Program-made: the position numbers and the translations under genes
The notes under the pieces: model-generated
The model's input: the letters and a program-made list of their open reading frames with translations, nothing else
Database searches by the model: none
What the model was told of the DNA's origin: nothing
Shown: piece by piece, positions 1 through 8,504 of the stretch
Layout of the letters: every line of letters begins with the position of its first letter
How positions within the stretch are numbered: position 1 is the stretch's first letter
Assembly (NCBI RefSeq): GCF_003985145.1
Contig: NZ_ML133521.1
Location: forward strand, 310,001-374,000
Direction of reading: 5' to 3'
DNA from: Rhizobium anhuiense
GTDB taxonomy: Bacteria; Pseudomonadota; Alphaproteobacteria; Rhizobiales; Rhizobiaceae
DNA length: 64,000 bases

Positions 1-30
1 GCCTGCCGACTTTGTCGAGAATTTCATCAT
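1..30 (-). CDS. 5' end of a gene running off the left edge (about 10 codons visible)
   Basis: A strong ribosome binding site (GGGAGGAG on the minus strand, 37-44) stands 6-7 bases before ATG codons at 28-30 and 25-27. The readable residues are MMKFSTKSAG. Only the start is in the window, so no function can be given. It lies downstream of the AraC regulator gene on the same strand and may be its target. Confidence 0.5.
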   Translation of the reverse strand, partial: MMKFSTKSAG

Positions 31-253
31 TTCCATCTCCTCCCATTGGTAAAATTGTGTAGGTTCGCGATTGCACTGTTCTGCTCTGGCCGTTCGGCTG
101 AATGAACGGTCGCGCCTGTCCCTGCGGTTTGACGTTTTGAGGACAAGCATCTCCGATCGCGAGCGCGCTCATCGCGCGCCCACGTTCAAGTCAGTGTCAG
201 TTTTGGTTCCTCCTCTTTGTCCTCCCTCGGGCTGTGCCCTTTCGACTCCTCCT
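31..253. other. Intergenic region between the edge gene and the AraC regulator
   Basis: These 223 bases separate two minus-strand genes and should carry the promoter of the edge gene. There is no convincing ORF and no clear dyad. Longer ORFs crossing the stretch are antisense shadows of the AraC gene. Confidence 0.4.
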
Positions 254-1138
254 CTAGGCCGCCTTTGCCACGTTGATATTGTCACCCAGCAATCGCCGGA
301 AACGAGAAGGCGTCATGCCTTTTTCCGCGAGAAACTGCCGGTTGAAGTTGGACAGATTGTTGAAGCCGACCTCGAAGCAGATATCGGTGATCGATGCATG
401 GTCATCGCTCATCAAAATCTGGCAGGCAAGATTGATGCGCAGGCGTTTCACATACTGTACCAGCGACATGCCGGTATGGCGTCGGAAGGCGCGCGAAAAG
501 GCGCCTGTCGACTGATCGGCAATCGCTGCGAGATCGGCTTCGTCGAAGGACTTCGTCAGATTTTCCCTGATATAGGCGAGCGCCTTGTTGATGCCGGCCG
601 ACATGTATCCCGATGGATCGGGCAGATAGCTCGGGCTGGCGAGAAGTTGGGAATCCTGCGCCCGGCTGAGCAGGCCGACGATCATCATGAACAGTTCGAT
701 GCGACGCACGCCGTGCGCCTGCTGCACCTCGTTCATCAGGGGAGCAACCTCGCGGCTGGTGTCGGCTCCGAAGAGCACGCCGCGGCGGGAGGCTTCGAGA
801 ACCGCATCGAAGGGACCGAGTTCGGCGAACACCTTCATCGTGTCGCTGATGAAATTCTCGCTAAACTGGATGAGCTGGCAGCGAAGCGGAATACTCGATC
901 CTTTCGGGACATCGCTGATCCAGTTGTGAGGAAGGTTAGGCCCCGCCAGCACGAGATTGCCAGGCTCGAACTCGCCGATGAAATCGCCGACGAAATACCG
1001 TCCTGTCGTCGCCACGACCAGATGAAGTTCGTATTCGGGGTGAAAATGCCAGCGAACCGTATGGTAGGGATAGCCGTGCGCCTTCGTTGCGAAAGATTCG
1101 CCCGGCCTGATCTGAATGACTTCCAAGTCAGGTTCCAT
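254..1138 (-). CDS. AraC-family transcriptional regulator with cupin-like sensor domain
   Basis: This is a 294-residue one-component regulator. The first half (MEPDLEVIQIRPGESF...HFHPEYELHLV) looks like the cupin-type ligand-binding domain common in sugar-responsive AraC proteins. The last 95 residues or so form the double helix-turn-helix, with the typical second-helix text DICFEVGFNNLSNFNRQF and the closing MTPSRFR. The start at 1138 is preferred over an upstream in-frame ATG at 1240 because GGAGGAGG stands just before it. The neighbouring edge gene on the same strand, with its own ribosome binding site, is the likely target. The inducer cannot be read from the sequence. Confidence 0.9.
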   Translation of the reverse strand: MEPDLEVIQIRPGESFATKAHGYPYHTVRWHFHPEYELHLVVATTGRYFVGDFIGEFEPGNLVLAGPNLPHNWISDVPKGSSIPLRCQLIQFSENFISDTMKVFAELGPFDAVLEASRRGVLFGADTSREVAPLMNEVQQAHGVRRIELFMMIVGLLSRAQDSQLLASPSYLPDPSGYMSAGINKALAYIRENLTKSFDEADLAAIADQSTGAFSRAFRRHTGMSLVQYVKRLRINLACQILMSDDHASITDICFEVGFNNLSNFNRQFLAEKGMTPSRFRRLLGDNINVAKAA

Positions 1139-1337
1139 TGTTTCCTCCTCCGAGGACGGCTCCACGCCAGCCCGCCAAATTCCCTTTTTGGCTTTATTGT
1201 TAAGGGGAGTGTAGTGGTCTCGTTTCACGCCCGCCACCACGATTCCCAGTCAAAACCGATACTTTTTTGACAATTGACGCTGCGGAGCGGACGGAAAGAC
1301 GGCAACAATCCGCATGCATATCGTCCGAGGACGCAGT

Positions 1338-2117
1338 TCAGGCTGCCAAGGCGGCAATGACGTTTCTGACCAGTGCAGAGGAGGACAGCCGGCTCGTGGC
1401 GCAGCTCGGGGTGCCGATCGCGCCGACACGCACGGAAACGCCGCCGCGGGCATTGGCGATCGCAAACATCGACTCGTCGGTCAGGTCATCGCCGATCGTA
1501 ATCGGGCAGCGGTTCCTGAAGGGATCGGACTGGAAAAATCGCTCCAGTGCATCGCCCTTGCTCGACCGTGCCGGCCGCAATTCAAATACCCTCTTGCCGA
1601 GTTGCAATGCCCAGTTCGGTCCGGCGAGCTCGGCATAGTATTGCATGCGGTCTTCAAGCACCTTTTCATATTCGGGTGCGAGACGGTAATGGGCGGCAAC
1701 GGCCGCGCCCTTGTCTTCGATCAAGACACCGGGATAGTGCTCGGCTTCCGCGGTCAGCGCATGTTTCAGTGCCTGAAACTCAGGTGTCGCCTCGACCGTC
1801 TGCATGCCGGTGGCGCTTCTGATCTCGGCACCGTGCAGGCCGGCTGTCGGAAATTCAAAGGGTTTGAACAGCTCGTCGGCATAAGAAAGTGATCGTCCGG
1901 TGACCAGCGCCAGGGCACCGCCGAGCTTGTTCGACAGGCGATGAAGTTGTCCGGGAAGCGCTTCTGGGACCTCGATCGCATCCGGTGTGGGCGCAAGATT
2001 GAGCAGCGTCCCGTCGATATCGAGAAACATCGCCCAATGGTCCGGCTCTTCCAAGACCAGTGAAAGCATTTCCTGGGTAGCGGTGTCGTCCTGCACGGTA
2101 TTCTCCAAACTCTGCAA
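1338..2117 (-). CDS. otsB: Trehalose-6-phosphate phosphatase
   Basis: A 259-residue HAD-superfamily phosphatase that removes phosphate from trehalose 6-phosphate, the last step of the OtsAB trehalose route, in the cytoplasm. Motif I is DIDGT at residues 33-37 with the nucleophilic and acid-base aspartates. A TGRS motif lies near residue 74 and the metal-binding GDDLTDE motif in the last quarter. Length matches bacterial OtsB. No otsA is adjacent, so the synthase must lie elsewhere. The ROK kinase gene is divergent, and the 124 bases between the two starts should hold both promoters. Confidence 0.92.
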   Translation of the reverse strand: MQSLENTVQDDTATQEMLSLVLEEPDHWAMFLDIDGTLLNLAPTPDAIEVPEALPGQLHRLSNKLGGALALVTGRSLSYADELFKPFEFPTAGLHGAEIRSATGMQTVEATPEFQALKHALTAEAEHYPGVLIEDKGAAVAAHYRLAPEYEKVLEDRMQYYAELAGPNWALQLGKRVFELRPARSSKGDALERFFQSDPFRNRCPITIGDDLTDESMFAIANARGGVSVRVGAIGTPSCATSRLSSSALVRNVIAALAA

Positions 2118-2241
2118 TGATTGAAGCTAGGTCGCCGGCCAACAAGGACAAGGTGGCTTTTCAGACTCCGGAACATCCTGAGGCTAGTCCGCGTTGTATC
2201 TCGCCGCCCGTTCGAGCACTCGCGCCGTAGAAGGTACATTG

Positions 2242-3327
2242 ATGGCCAAAAGCAGTTCTGATCCCCGTGATGAGGTCAACGCCCCGCTGGCACATGGCGC
2301 TTTAAATCTGCCATTGGTGACGATCGACGACTACAACAACGAACTGCGTGACAAGGATGGTTTCGTTGGCGACAACGCCAACAAGAAGACTTTCCAACAG
2401 AAGCTCGACGACTGGAGAAAGCGCATCCGCAAGGTCGGAGATGACCCGATCGGCAAGACCGCGACGGCGAAGCTTTCCAAGAAGAAGATCGATGCCTTTC
2501 TGAAAGGCGACGATATGGAGGCGGCGGCATTGGTCATGGGGGCGGTGGAGGACTTTTCCCAGGACTTTGCCGACGTGATCGGAAAGTTCCTCAAAGACAA
2601 GCGCTGGGGCAGGACGGAACGCATCGTCGTCGGCGGTGGCTTCCGGCAGAGCCGTTTTGGCGAGCTGGCGATCGCCAGGACCATGGTTCTTCTCAAGGTG
2701 GCGGGCATTGATGTCGAGGTGGTGCCGATCGTTCACCATCCCGATGAGGCCGGACTGATCGGCGCGGTTCACCTGATGCCGCCGTGGATTTTCAAAGGCC
2801 ACGAGGCGATGCTCGCCGTCGACATCGGCGGGACAAATGTTCGCGCCGGCGTCGTTAAATTCGGAAAGAACGACGTACCGAATTTTAAAGATGCGAGCGT
2901 CTGGGAATCAGCCATCTGGCGCCACGCCGACGACGAGCCAAGCCGTACCGCAACCATCGAGAGATTGGCCGCGATGTTGCAGGATCTGATTGGCAAGGCT
3001 GAGAAAGCCAATCTCAAACCCGCGCCCATCATCGGGATCGCATGCCCCGGAATCATCAAAGCCGATGGCTCCATCGAACGCGGCGGACAGAACCTGCCGG
3101 GCGGAAACTGGGAGAGCGACAGCTTCAACCTTCCCGGCGCGCTGATGAAGGCCATTCCCGAGATCGGCGACGACAGCACATTCGTGATGATGCACAACGA
3201 TGCCGTCGTGCAGGGATTGTCGCAGATCCCTTATATGAACGACGTGTCGAGATGGGCCGTGCTGACCATCGGTACAGGTTTGGGCAACGCGCATTTTACC
3301 AATCGCGAGGCAACGAAGGCGCGATAG
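2242..3327 (+). CDS. ROK-family sugar kinase-like protein with swapped halves
   Basis: A 361-residue protein of the ROK (sugar kinase/repressor) superfamily without a DNA-binding domain. The phosphate-1 motif DIGGTN is at residues 194-199 instead of the N-terminus, and the phosphate-2 motif GTGLGN is close to the C-terminus. Residues from about 90 to 170 (IVVGGGF... then DEAGLIGAV) read like the usual C-terminal ROK module. The fold therefore seems circularly permuted, and the cysteine/histidine zinc site that normally follows GTG(I/L)G is absent. ATG 2242 is chosen over the in-frame upstream codon at 2194 because the protein text becomes regular from MAKSSSDP. Sugar phosphorylation is likely but the substrate is unknown. 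Confidence 0.75.
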   Translation: MAKSSSDPRDEVNAPLAHGALNLPLVTIDDYNNELRDKDGFVGDNANKKTFQQKLDDWRKRIRKVGDDPIGKTATAKLSKKKIDAFLKGDDMEAAALVMGAVEDFSQDFADVIGKFLKDKRWGRTERIVVGGGFRQSRFGELAIARTMVLLKVAGIDVEVVPIVHHPDEAGLIGAVHLMPPWIFKGHEAMLAVDIGGTNVRAGVVKFGKNDVPNFKDASVWESAIWRHADDEPSRTATIERLAAMLQDLIGKAEKANLKPAPIIGIACPGIIKADGSIERGGQNLPGGNWESDSFNLPGALMKAIPEIGDDSTFVMMHNDAVVQGLSQIPYMNDVSRWAVLTIGTGLGNAHFTNREATKAR

Positions 3328-4139
3328 GCTCACCCCCTTCCTCACGTAGCACCAAATGACAAAGGCGCGCGGATGGGCGGCGATGCGGGCTTGGCGGTGA
3401 TCGGGGGCGTTATGGTAAACATGCGGTAAACAAAGAAGAATTCCGTATACGGAAGCAAACTCATCAATCAGTTCCTCTAGGAAGGATCGTGGTTTTGCGG
3501 AGCGTATAGGTGGGGGACTGGCTCGGGAGCTGAACGATACTGCGTGAACCCGCTGGCCTGCCGATCATATCGGCTGATGCCTGATTCGCCTAGCGCGCTA
3601 TTGCGATCTTCGACGTGGAGGCCGCGTCGTCCCGGCATGATTACAGCTATGACCCCGTTCTGACGCCGGCACAGGACTAGGACTGTGATCGCTTGGCCAT
3701 TGACAGGATCCTGACGCAACCGAAGCCCCACCCCTCTGATACCAGCTGCTCGCCGACTTAGATTGGGGCGGAGAAGACCAAGGCCGAATGTCCCCTCACC
3801 CCGATAGGCTGCGCAGCAAAGCGCTTCTGCAGGAAGACCTCCACCGCGATGAAGCACGATCAGCGGCAGTGCCGGCTCGCCCTTGCTATCAAAGATGGGC
3901 CGCCTTCCTTTCACGCCCGGCCTGTGTCTGCGAGGCTCCTTTCCAACTTGGTAAGCAGAGTGATCCGAAATCCCCATCGTGGCCGCCGGTCGCTGCATTT
4001 TTAAACCACCTGAAAGATGGAGGCCCTCCCCTTCCCGGCCCCAGGAAAAGATGGTGATAACGCTGCCTGGCGGTTATCGGCGGGTTCGAATTACGCTTAT
4101 CTCTGCGGCTTCACGCAATCTATGACGAAGGATGTGTCA
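3328..4139. other. About 800 bases without a convincing gene
   Basis: Only short unrelated reading frames occur, including a 173-codon minus-strand frame of low-complexity Arg/Gly/Pro text that I reject. A perfect 14-base palindrome, TTCCGTATACGGAA, lies at 3441-3454 and could be an operator or a remnant. Stop codons are frequent in every frame from 3460 to 4000, as in decayed DNA, but I could not identify the ancestral gene. Confidence 0.5.
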
Positions 4140-4316
4140 ATGAACTTCAAGGGAATAAGCGCTCCGCTCAATGCGGGCCGTCTCGAACAAATGCTGGCCC
4201 TTGCAGCGTCACGCCGCGATGCCGAAACCCAGGACGCAAATGACAAGCCTTCCGGCAATGAACCCGTCCGCGGGCTGGAAGCCGAAAACCTGTACCGTTC
4301 GTCCGCCTACAAATGA
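4140..4316 (+). CDS. Small hypothetical protein (58 residues)
   Basis: ATG 4140 is preceded by a GAAGGA-like ribosome binding site at a usable distance. The product is hydrophilic (MNFKGISAPLNAGRLEQMLA at the start, ending RSSAYK) with no membrane segment and no motif that I recognise. It lies about 290 bases before repA on the same strand. It could be spurious, and the in-frame extension back to 4017 lacks a ribosome binding site. Confidence 0.35.
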   Translation: MNFKGISAPLNAGRLEQMLALAASRRDAETQDANDKPSGNEPVRGLEAENLYRSSAYK

Positions 4317-4452
4317 GAAATCGAACAACCTGATCGGTCTATGCCAGGCGTCCGAAGGTGCGCTTGGATGGAGCGCTAGCGACGCTGAGTCGTATCGATT
4401 ATGTGCCGCGATACTTTGAGGCTGGCTTTCATCGACCCGGAGCAGGCCGTCG

Positions 4453-4466
4453 TTGTCAGCTGACAA
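4453..4466. promoter_or_regulatory. Candidate parS palindrome upstream of repA
   Basis: TTGTCAGCTGACAA is a perfect dyad with a central AGCT. RepABC centromeres are known to be short palindromes of similar design, GTT....GC....AAC. The same 14 bases recur between repB and repC, supporting a role as a RepB-binding partition site. Confidence 0.6.
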
Positions 4467-4515
4467 TGGTGCTAAGATTCCGGAATTCCACATGATTTTT
4501 TTGCAGAATCCATTT

Positions 4516-4521
4516 TATAAT
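4516..4521 (+). promoter_or_regulatory. Probable -10 element of a rep operon promoter
   Basis: A consensus TATAAT lies 89 bases before the repA start. The upstream -35 is weak (TGATTT-like). A hairpin-forming pair, CGCAAAATC and GATTTGCG, lies between this box and the repA ATG and could affect leader folding. Confidence 0.4.
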
Positions 4522-4609
4522 AGATTGGCCATCCAAGAAACCGCTTGACGGAATCAGCAGACTCACGATCATTTGCGCAAAATCACTCGATTTATCAGGA
4601 TTTGCGTGA

Positions 4610-5827
4610 ATGCCGACCAAGGTCGCGATTGTTGAGAAAGCCAAGAGAGCGAGTCCAGTCTCGATCGACGAGACGATTGCGCAGGACTCGACGATGCTCG
4701 GCAGCCAGCTGCAGGTGCTGTTCGAGCGATTGTTTTCACCCAATGCCCGCAAATCGTTGCGGCGGTTCAGCAGCACCGAGGCAGCCAAGCTGCTCGGCGT
4801 CACCGACAGCTATGTTCGTCATCTCGCCGCCCAGGTCGAGAGCATCAGTCCGGAAAAGACGGCGGCTGGCCGTCGGGTATTCTCGCTCGAGGAAATCCAT
4901 GCGATGCGCCAGCACCTCGGGCGCACCAAACCCTCCTATTTGCCGATGCGCCGACCGGGCGACCATCTCCAGGTGATCGCCGTGACCAATTTCAAGGGCG
5001 GCTCCGGCAAGACGACGACATCAGTCCACCTGGCGCAGTTCCTGGCTCTGCGTGGCTACCGCGTGCTCGCCGTCGACCTCGATCCGCAGGCGTCGATGTC
5101 GGCGATGCTCGGATATCAGCCCGAATTCGATGTCGGCGAAAACGAGACACTTTACGGCGCCATTAAATATGACGAGACGCGCCGCGATGTTAGCGACATC
5201 GTCCGTCAGACCTATTTCCCTGGGCTCGATCTCATTCCCGGCAATCTCGAACTGCACGAGTTCGAACACGATACGCCAAAGGCGCTTGCCGACACCAACC
5301 GCGACGACAAGGACATGTTCTTCATGCGGGTTGGTAATGCGCTGCATTCGCTGGAGCAGAACTACGACGTCGTCATCATCGATTGCCCACCGACCCTGGG
5401 CTTCCTGACGCTGTCTGCCCTCTGCGCCGCAACCTCCGTCCTGATCACCGTCCATCCGCAGATGCTCGACGTGGCGTCGATGAACCAGTTCCTAACGATG
5501 ACCTCCGACCTGCTGGCCGTAGTCAAACAGGCAGGCGGCAATTTGGATTACGACTGGATGCGTTATCTCATCACCCGCTATGAGCCCAATGATGGGCCGC
5601 AGGCGCAGATCGTCGCCTTCTTGCGCAGTCTGTTCGGCGAGCGCGTGCTGACGGCGATGATGGTCAAGTCGACGGCTGTCTCGGATGCGGGACTCTCTAA
5701 GCAGACAATCTACGAGGCAGGACGCGAGACGATGCATCGTCAGACCTATGACCGCGGGGTGGAATCCGTCGACAGCGTCAATGCCGAGGTCGAGCAACTC
5801 ATCCGCAGCGCATGGAGCAGGACATGA
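4610..5827 (+). CDS. repA: Plasmid partition ATPase RepA
   Basis: A 405-residue ParA-type ATPase that works with RepB and parS to segregate the plasmid; with ADP or ATP it also represses the operon. The N-terminal 100 residues hold a helix-turn-helix (FSSTEAAKLLGVTDSYVRHL) for operator binding. The deviant Walker A motif KGGSGKTT is at about residues 129-136, followed by the DLDPQASMS switch and the Walker B-like VVIIDCPPTLG. Length and text are typical of RepA from repABC replicons. The stop overlaps the repB start as ATGA, implying translational coupling. Confidence 0.97.
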   Translation: MPTKVAIVEKAKRASPVSIDETIAQDSTMLGSQLQVLFERLFSPNARKSLRRFSSTEAAKLLGVTDSYVRHLAAQVESISPEKTAAGRRVFSLEEIHAMRQHLGRTKPSYLPMRRPGDHLQVIAVTNFKGGSGKTTTSVHLAQFLALRGYRVLAVDLDPQASMSAMLGYQPEFDVGENETLYGAIKYDETRRDVSDIVRQTYFPGLDLIPGNLELHEFEHDTPKALADTNRDDKDMFFMRVGNALHSLEQNYDVVIIDCPPTLGFLTLSALCAATSVLITVHPQMLDVASMNQFLTMTSDLLAVVKQAGGNLDYDWMRYLITRYEPNDGPQAQIVAFLRSLFGERVLTAMMVKSTAVSDAGLSKQTIYEAGRETMHRQTYDRGVESVDSVNAEVEQLIRSAWSRT

Positions 5828-6813
5828 GCCCAAAGGGACGCGACATCCTGAAAAGCATGGTCGGCGCCGTCGAGCCGACACGGCCGGAGGCGCCAATCGC
5901 GCAGCCGCCGCACCGCCCATCGGGAGCGGTCAAGGCGATGAATTTGTCGCTTGGCCGGTTGGGAGAGGAAGCGGCTGCCGCCAAGGCGCTGCGTGAATCG
6001 CTGGCCTCCGGCGACAAGGTACTGGAGATCGATCCGGCTGCCGTCGAAATGTCCTTTATCCGCGACCGTATCCCGGTCGATAGGGATGCAGAGTTCGAGC
6101 GATTGAAGCAATCGATCCGGGACAGCGGCCAGCAGGTTCCGATCCTGGTACGGCCGGACCCGGTAAGGGCTGGGCACTACCAGGCCGCCTATGGCCACAG
6201 GCGCCTGCGAGCCGCGGCAGAGATCGGGGTTCCCGTCAAGGCCGTCGTGCGAAAGCTCACGGATGAAGAGCTGATCCTCGCACAGGGCCAGGAAAACGGC
6301 CCCCGAGTCGACTTGAGTTTTATCGAGCGGGCACTGTTTGCGCGCCGCCTGGATGAGCATGGATTCAGCCGCGAGATGATCGCCACGGCGCTGACAACCG
6401 ACAAGCCGGAAACCTCACGGCTCCTGCAGGTGGCTCAGACCATCGACCCCGAGATTATTCTCGCCATTGGGCCGGCTCCCAAGGTTGGACGCCCGCGCTG
6501 GCTGGCGTTTGCCGAAAAATTCAGGGAGACGGGCGGGCAGAAGAAGGCCCAGGCCGCAATCGGTGCCCGCGGCTTCCTGGCGTTGGACACCAACAGCCGC
6601 TTTGATGTCATCTGGAAAGCGCTGGAGGAGAAGACCCCACCGCAGCGGGCCGAGCAGACCCTCCGGGCCCAGGGTGGCGCTCCGCTTGCTTTGGTGGCCC
6701 GCTCCGGCAAAACCTTTCGCATCACCGTCAAATCGGCGGCGTTTTCGGAATTCCTGGCTCAGCGGTTGGTAAGCCTCGCCGCCGAGTTCGAAGAGGAGAA
6801 TGAGGGAAAATGA
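5824..6813 (+). CDS. repB: Centromere-binding partition protein RepB
   Basis: A 329-residue ParB-family protein that binds parS and interacts with RepA. Residues of roughly 70-170 form the ParB/Sulfiredoxin-like domain, with IPVDRDAEFERLKQSIRDSG and the YGHRRLRAA motif, followed by the helix-turn-helix region (FSREMIATALTTDKPETSRLLQVA). The start at 5824 overlaps the repA stop by ATGA and has a purine-rich binding site (GGAGCAGGA). An in-frame ATG four codons upstream (5812) is less likely. The antisense RNA region and the second parS-like dyad follow the gene. Confidence 0.96.
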   Translation: MSPKGRDILKSMVGAVEPTRPEAPIAQPPHRPSGAVKAMNLSLGRLGEEAAAAKALRESLASGDKVLEIDPAAVEMSFIRDRIPVDRDAEFERLKQSIRDSGQQVPILVRPDPVRAGHYQAAYGHRRLRAAAEIGVPVKAVVRKLTDEELILAQGQENGPRVDLSFIERALFARRLDEHGFSREMIATALTTDKPETSRLLQVAQTIDPEIILAIGPAPKVGRPRWLAFAEKFRETGGQKKAQAAIGARGFLALDTNSRFDVIWKALEEKTPPQRAEQTLRAQGGAPLALVARSGKTFRITVKSAAFSEFLAQRLVSLAAEFEEENEGK

Positions 6814-6823
6814 GGCAGTCAGA

Positions 6824-6847
6824 CCGGATTGTCAGCTGACAATCCGG
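6824..6847. promoter_or_regulatory. Second parS-like palindrome between repB and repC
   Basis: A perfect 24-base dyad centred on AGCT. Its core is the same TTGTCAGCTGACAA found upstream of repA, extended here by CCGGA on one side and TCCGG on the other. It begins only 10 bases after the repB stop. Confidence 0.65.
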
Positions 6848-6865
6848 ATAGGAGATAACGCGCAA

Positions 6866-6902
6866 AAGAAAAAAGCCCCCGAACGTCACCGTCACGGAAG
6901 CT
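6866..6902 (-). terminator. Intrinsic terminator of the ctRNA
   Basis: An eight-pair stem (two G-U pairs) is followed by a run of T residues on the minus strand (A-rich at 6866-6873 on the plus strand). In the repC leader the same bases read in sense could form the structure targeted by the ctRNA. Confidence 0.65.
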
Positions 6903-6921
6903 TTCCTCGTAGTCTTGAACA
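6868..6921 (-). ncRNA. Counter-transcribed RNA (ctRNA, inc-alpha) controlling repC
   Basis: repABC replicons carry a small antisense RNA in the repB-repC gap that limits RepC synthesis and sets incompatibility. On the minus strand a TTGACA -35 (6951-6956) and a GATTCT -10 (6928-6933) stand 17 bases apart. About 50 bases on there is a terminator: stem AGCTTCCG (6895-6902) with CGGGGGCT (6874-6881), loop 13, then a T run. The transcript would be about 54 nucleotides, which fits the family. The exact 5' end is inferred. Confidence 0.75.
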
Positions 6922-6927
6922 CCTCCG

Positions 6928-6956
6928 AGAATCGCACTTCCGAGAATCGCTGTCAA
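6928..6956 (-). promoter_or_regulatory. Promoter of the repC antisense RNA
   Basis: TTGACA at 6951-6956 and GATTCT at 6928-6933, read on the minus strand, are separated by 17 bases. It points toward repB and into the ctRNA gene. Confidence 0.65.
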
Positions 6957-7013
6957 GAGTTTTTGGCGCCGTTTTGGCGAGCGGATTTCTTTTGCCTCGT
7001 TGAGGTGGAAGAT

Positions 7014-8318
7014 ATGGAAACCGGGAATGTGACGACGCCCTTCGGGCGGCGGTTAATGACGCTTGGCATGCTCACAAGCCAGGTTATGGCACGCGAGATC
7101 AAGACTGATCAGTCCGTCGACAAGTGGAGATTGTTTCGCGCGCTATGCGAAGCAAAGCCGCTTCTCGGCATCAGCGATCGAGCGCTTGCCGTACTCAACG
7201 CTCTTTTGAGCTTTTATCCGAAGAACGAGCTGGCGCAGGAAAACGGTTTGATCGTATTCCCATCAAACATCCAGCTTTCGCTCAGAACGCACGGCATGGC
7301 CGAGCAGACCGTCCGGCGTCATCTCGCCGCGCTCGTCCAGGCAGGTCTGCTGTTGCGCAAGGACAGCCCCAACGGCAAGCGTTATGTCCGCAGGAATAGG
7401 GCAGGGGAGGTCAACGAGGCGTTCGGCTTCTCGCTCGCGCCACTGCTTGCCCGTGCTAGCGAGATCGAACAACTCGCAGCCGAAGTGACGGCCGAGCGGC
7501 TGCATGTCCAGCGTCTGCGCGAACGCATCACTCTCTGCCGTCGCGACATCGCAAAATTGATCGAAGCAGCCGTCGAGGAACAGATCCCTGGCGACTGGCA
7601 AGGCCTGTATTGCGAATTCCGAGACCTGATCGAAGGCCTGCCCCGATCCCCGACGGCGTCGCAGCTCGAACTGTTGCTGGATGAATTGACGACTCTGCGG
7701 GCAGATGTCCTTAACCGGTTGGAAATTCGGATTGAATCAATAAAAGAGCGCGGCAATGCCAATTATATTGAGCGCCACATACAGAATTCGAATCCCGAAT
7801 CTAATTCTGAACTTGAACCAGACTTCGACCCGAAGCAGGGCGCGATGCCGGAGCAAGACAACGGGCGACGGGCCGCGACGTCAGAAGAGGGTAGAGCTGA
7901 GGCAGCCCATTCGAGTCGGTGCGAGAAAGAGCACAGTCTACGGACAGGCGGCCGCAATGAAGGTGACCGACTGACATCCTTCCCGCTCGGCTTGGTTCTG
8001 CAAGCCTGCCCGGAAATTCTCGCCTATGGTCCGGGCGGTATCATCCGCAACTGGCGCGATCTGATGACCGCGGCGGTCAAGGTTCGCTCGATGCTCGGCG
8101 TCAGTCCGTCGGCCTACGAAGAGGCCGCCAATGTGATGGGTCCGGAAAACGCGGCAACCGTCATGGCATGCATCCTGGAGCGCGGTGGCCACATTAATTC
8201 GGCCGGTGGCTATCTTCGTGGCCTGACACGACGAAGCGAAAAGGGAGAATTCGCGATCGGCCCGATGCTGATGGCTCTTCTGCGGGCAAATGCGCCGGCC
8301 GGACGGAAATTTGGATAG
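7014..8318 (+). CDS. repC: Replication initiator RepC
   Basis: A 434-residue initiator needed for plasmid replication, found only in repABC-type replicons. The N-terminal text METGNVTTPFGRR... and VFPSNIQLSLRTHGMAEQTVRRHLAALVQ matches the winged-helix region conserved in the family. The start at 7014 is preceded by GAGGTGGAAG; the longer ORF back to 6915 would translate the antisense target region and is rejected. The middle of the gene (about 7725-7820) is unusually AT-rich, as expected for an origin lying inside repC. Confidence 0.96.
   Translation: METGNVTTPFGRRLMTLGMLTSQVMAREIKTDQSVDKWRLFRALCEAKPLLGISDRALAVLNALLSFYPKNELAQENGLIVFPSNIQLSLRTHGMAEQTVRRHLAALVQAGLLLRKDSPNGKRYVRRNRAGEVNEAFGFSLAPLLARASEIEQLAAEVTAERLHVQRLRERITLCRRDIAKLIEAAVEEQIPGDWQGLYCEFRDLIEGLPRSPTASQLELLLDELTTLRADVLNRLEIRIESIKERGNANYIERHIQNSNPESNSELEPDFDPKQGAMPEQDNGRRAATSEEGRAEAAHSSRCEKEHSLRTGGRNEGDRLTSFPLGLVLQACPEILAYGPGGIIRNWRDLMTAAVKVRSMLGVSPSAYEEAANVMGPENAATVMACILERGGHINSAGGYLRGLTRRSEKGEFAIGPMLMALLRANAPAGRKFG
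7725..7820. other. Probable origin of replication (oriV) inside repC
   Basis: In studied repABC plasmids the origin lies in an AT-rich part of repC. This stretch of about 95 bases (GGATTGAATCAATAAAAGAG and following) is clearly richer in A and T than the rest of the gene and encodes a low-complexity Asn/Glu/Ser linker. The boundaries are estimated by eye. Confidence 0.5.
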
Positions 8319-8504
8319 GTCTTGGGCTCGATGCGGGCGGCGGCGGTGGCCAAGCGGGCAAAAGTCTCTGCAGGCTGCTATGAAGAGCTCCATCCCAAAA
8401 GCCTTCGAAAGAGCTCTTTGGTTTTGGGGGTCGTATGGATGGAGGTGCCACCAATGCAAGAGGTCCAAGCTTTGCAACGGGCGTGCAGCAGGCCCTTTTC
8501 GACA

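Noticed and set aside
3477..3998. A 173-codon minus-strand frame that could be a transposase fragment
   Set aside because: No catalytic residues or terminal repeats could be found and the text is Arg/Gly/Pro rich, so I list the region as empty.
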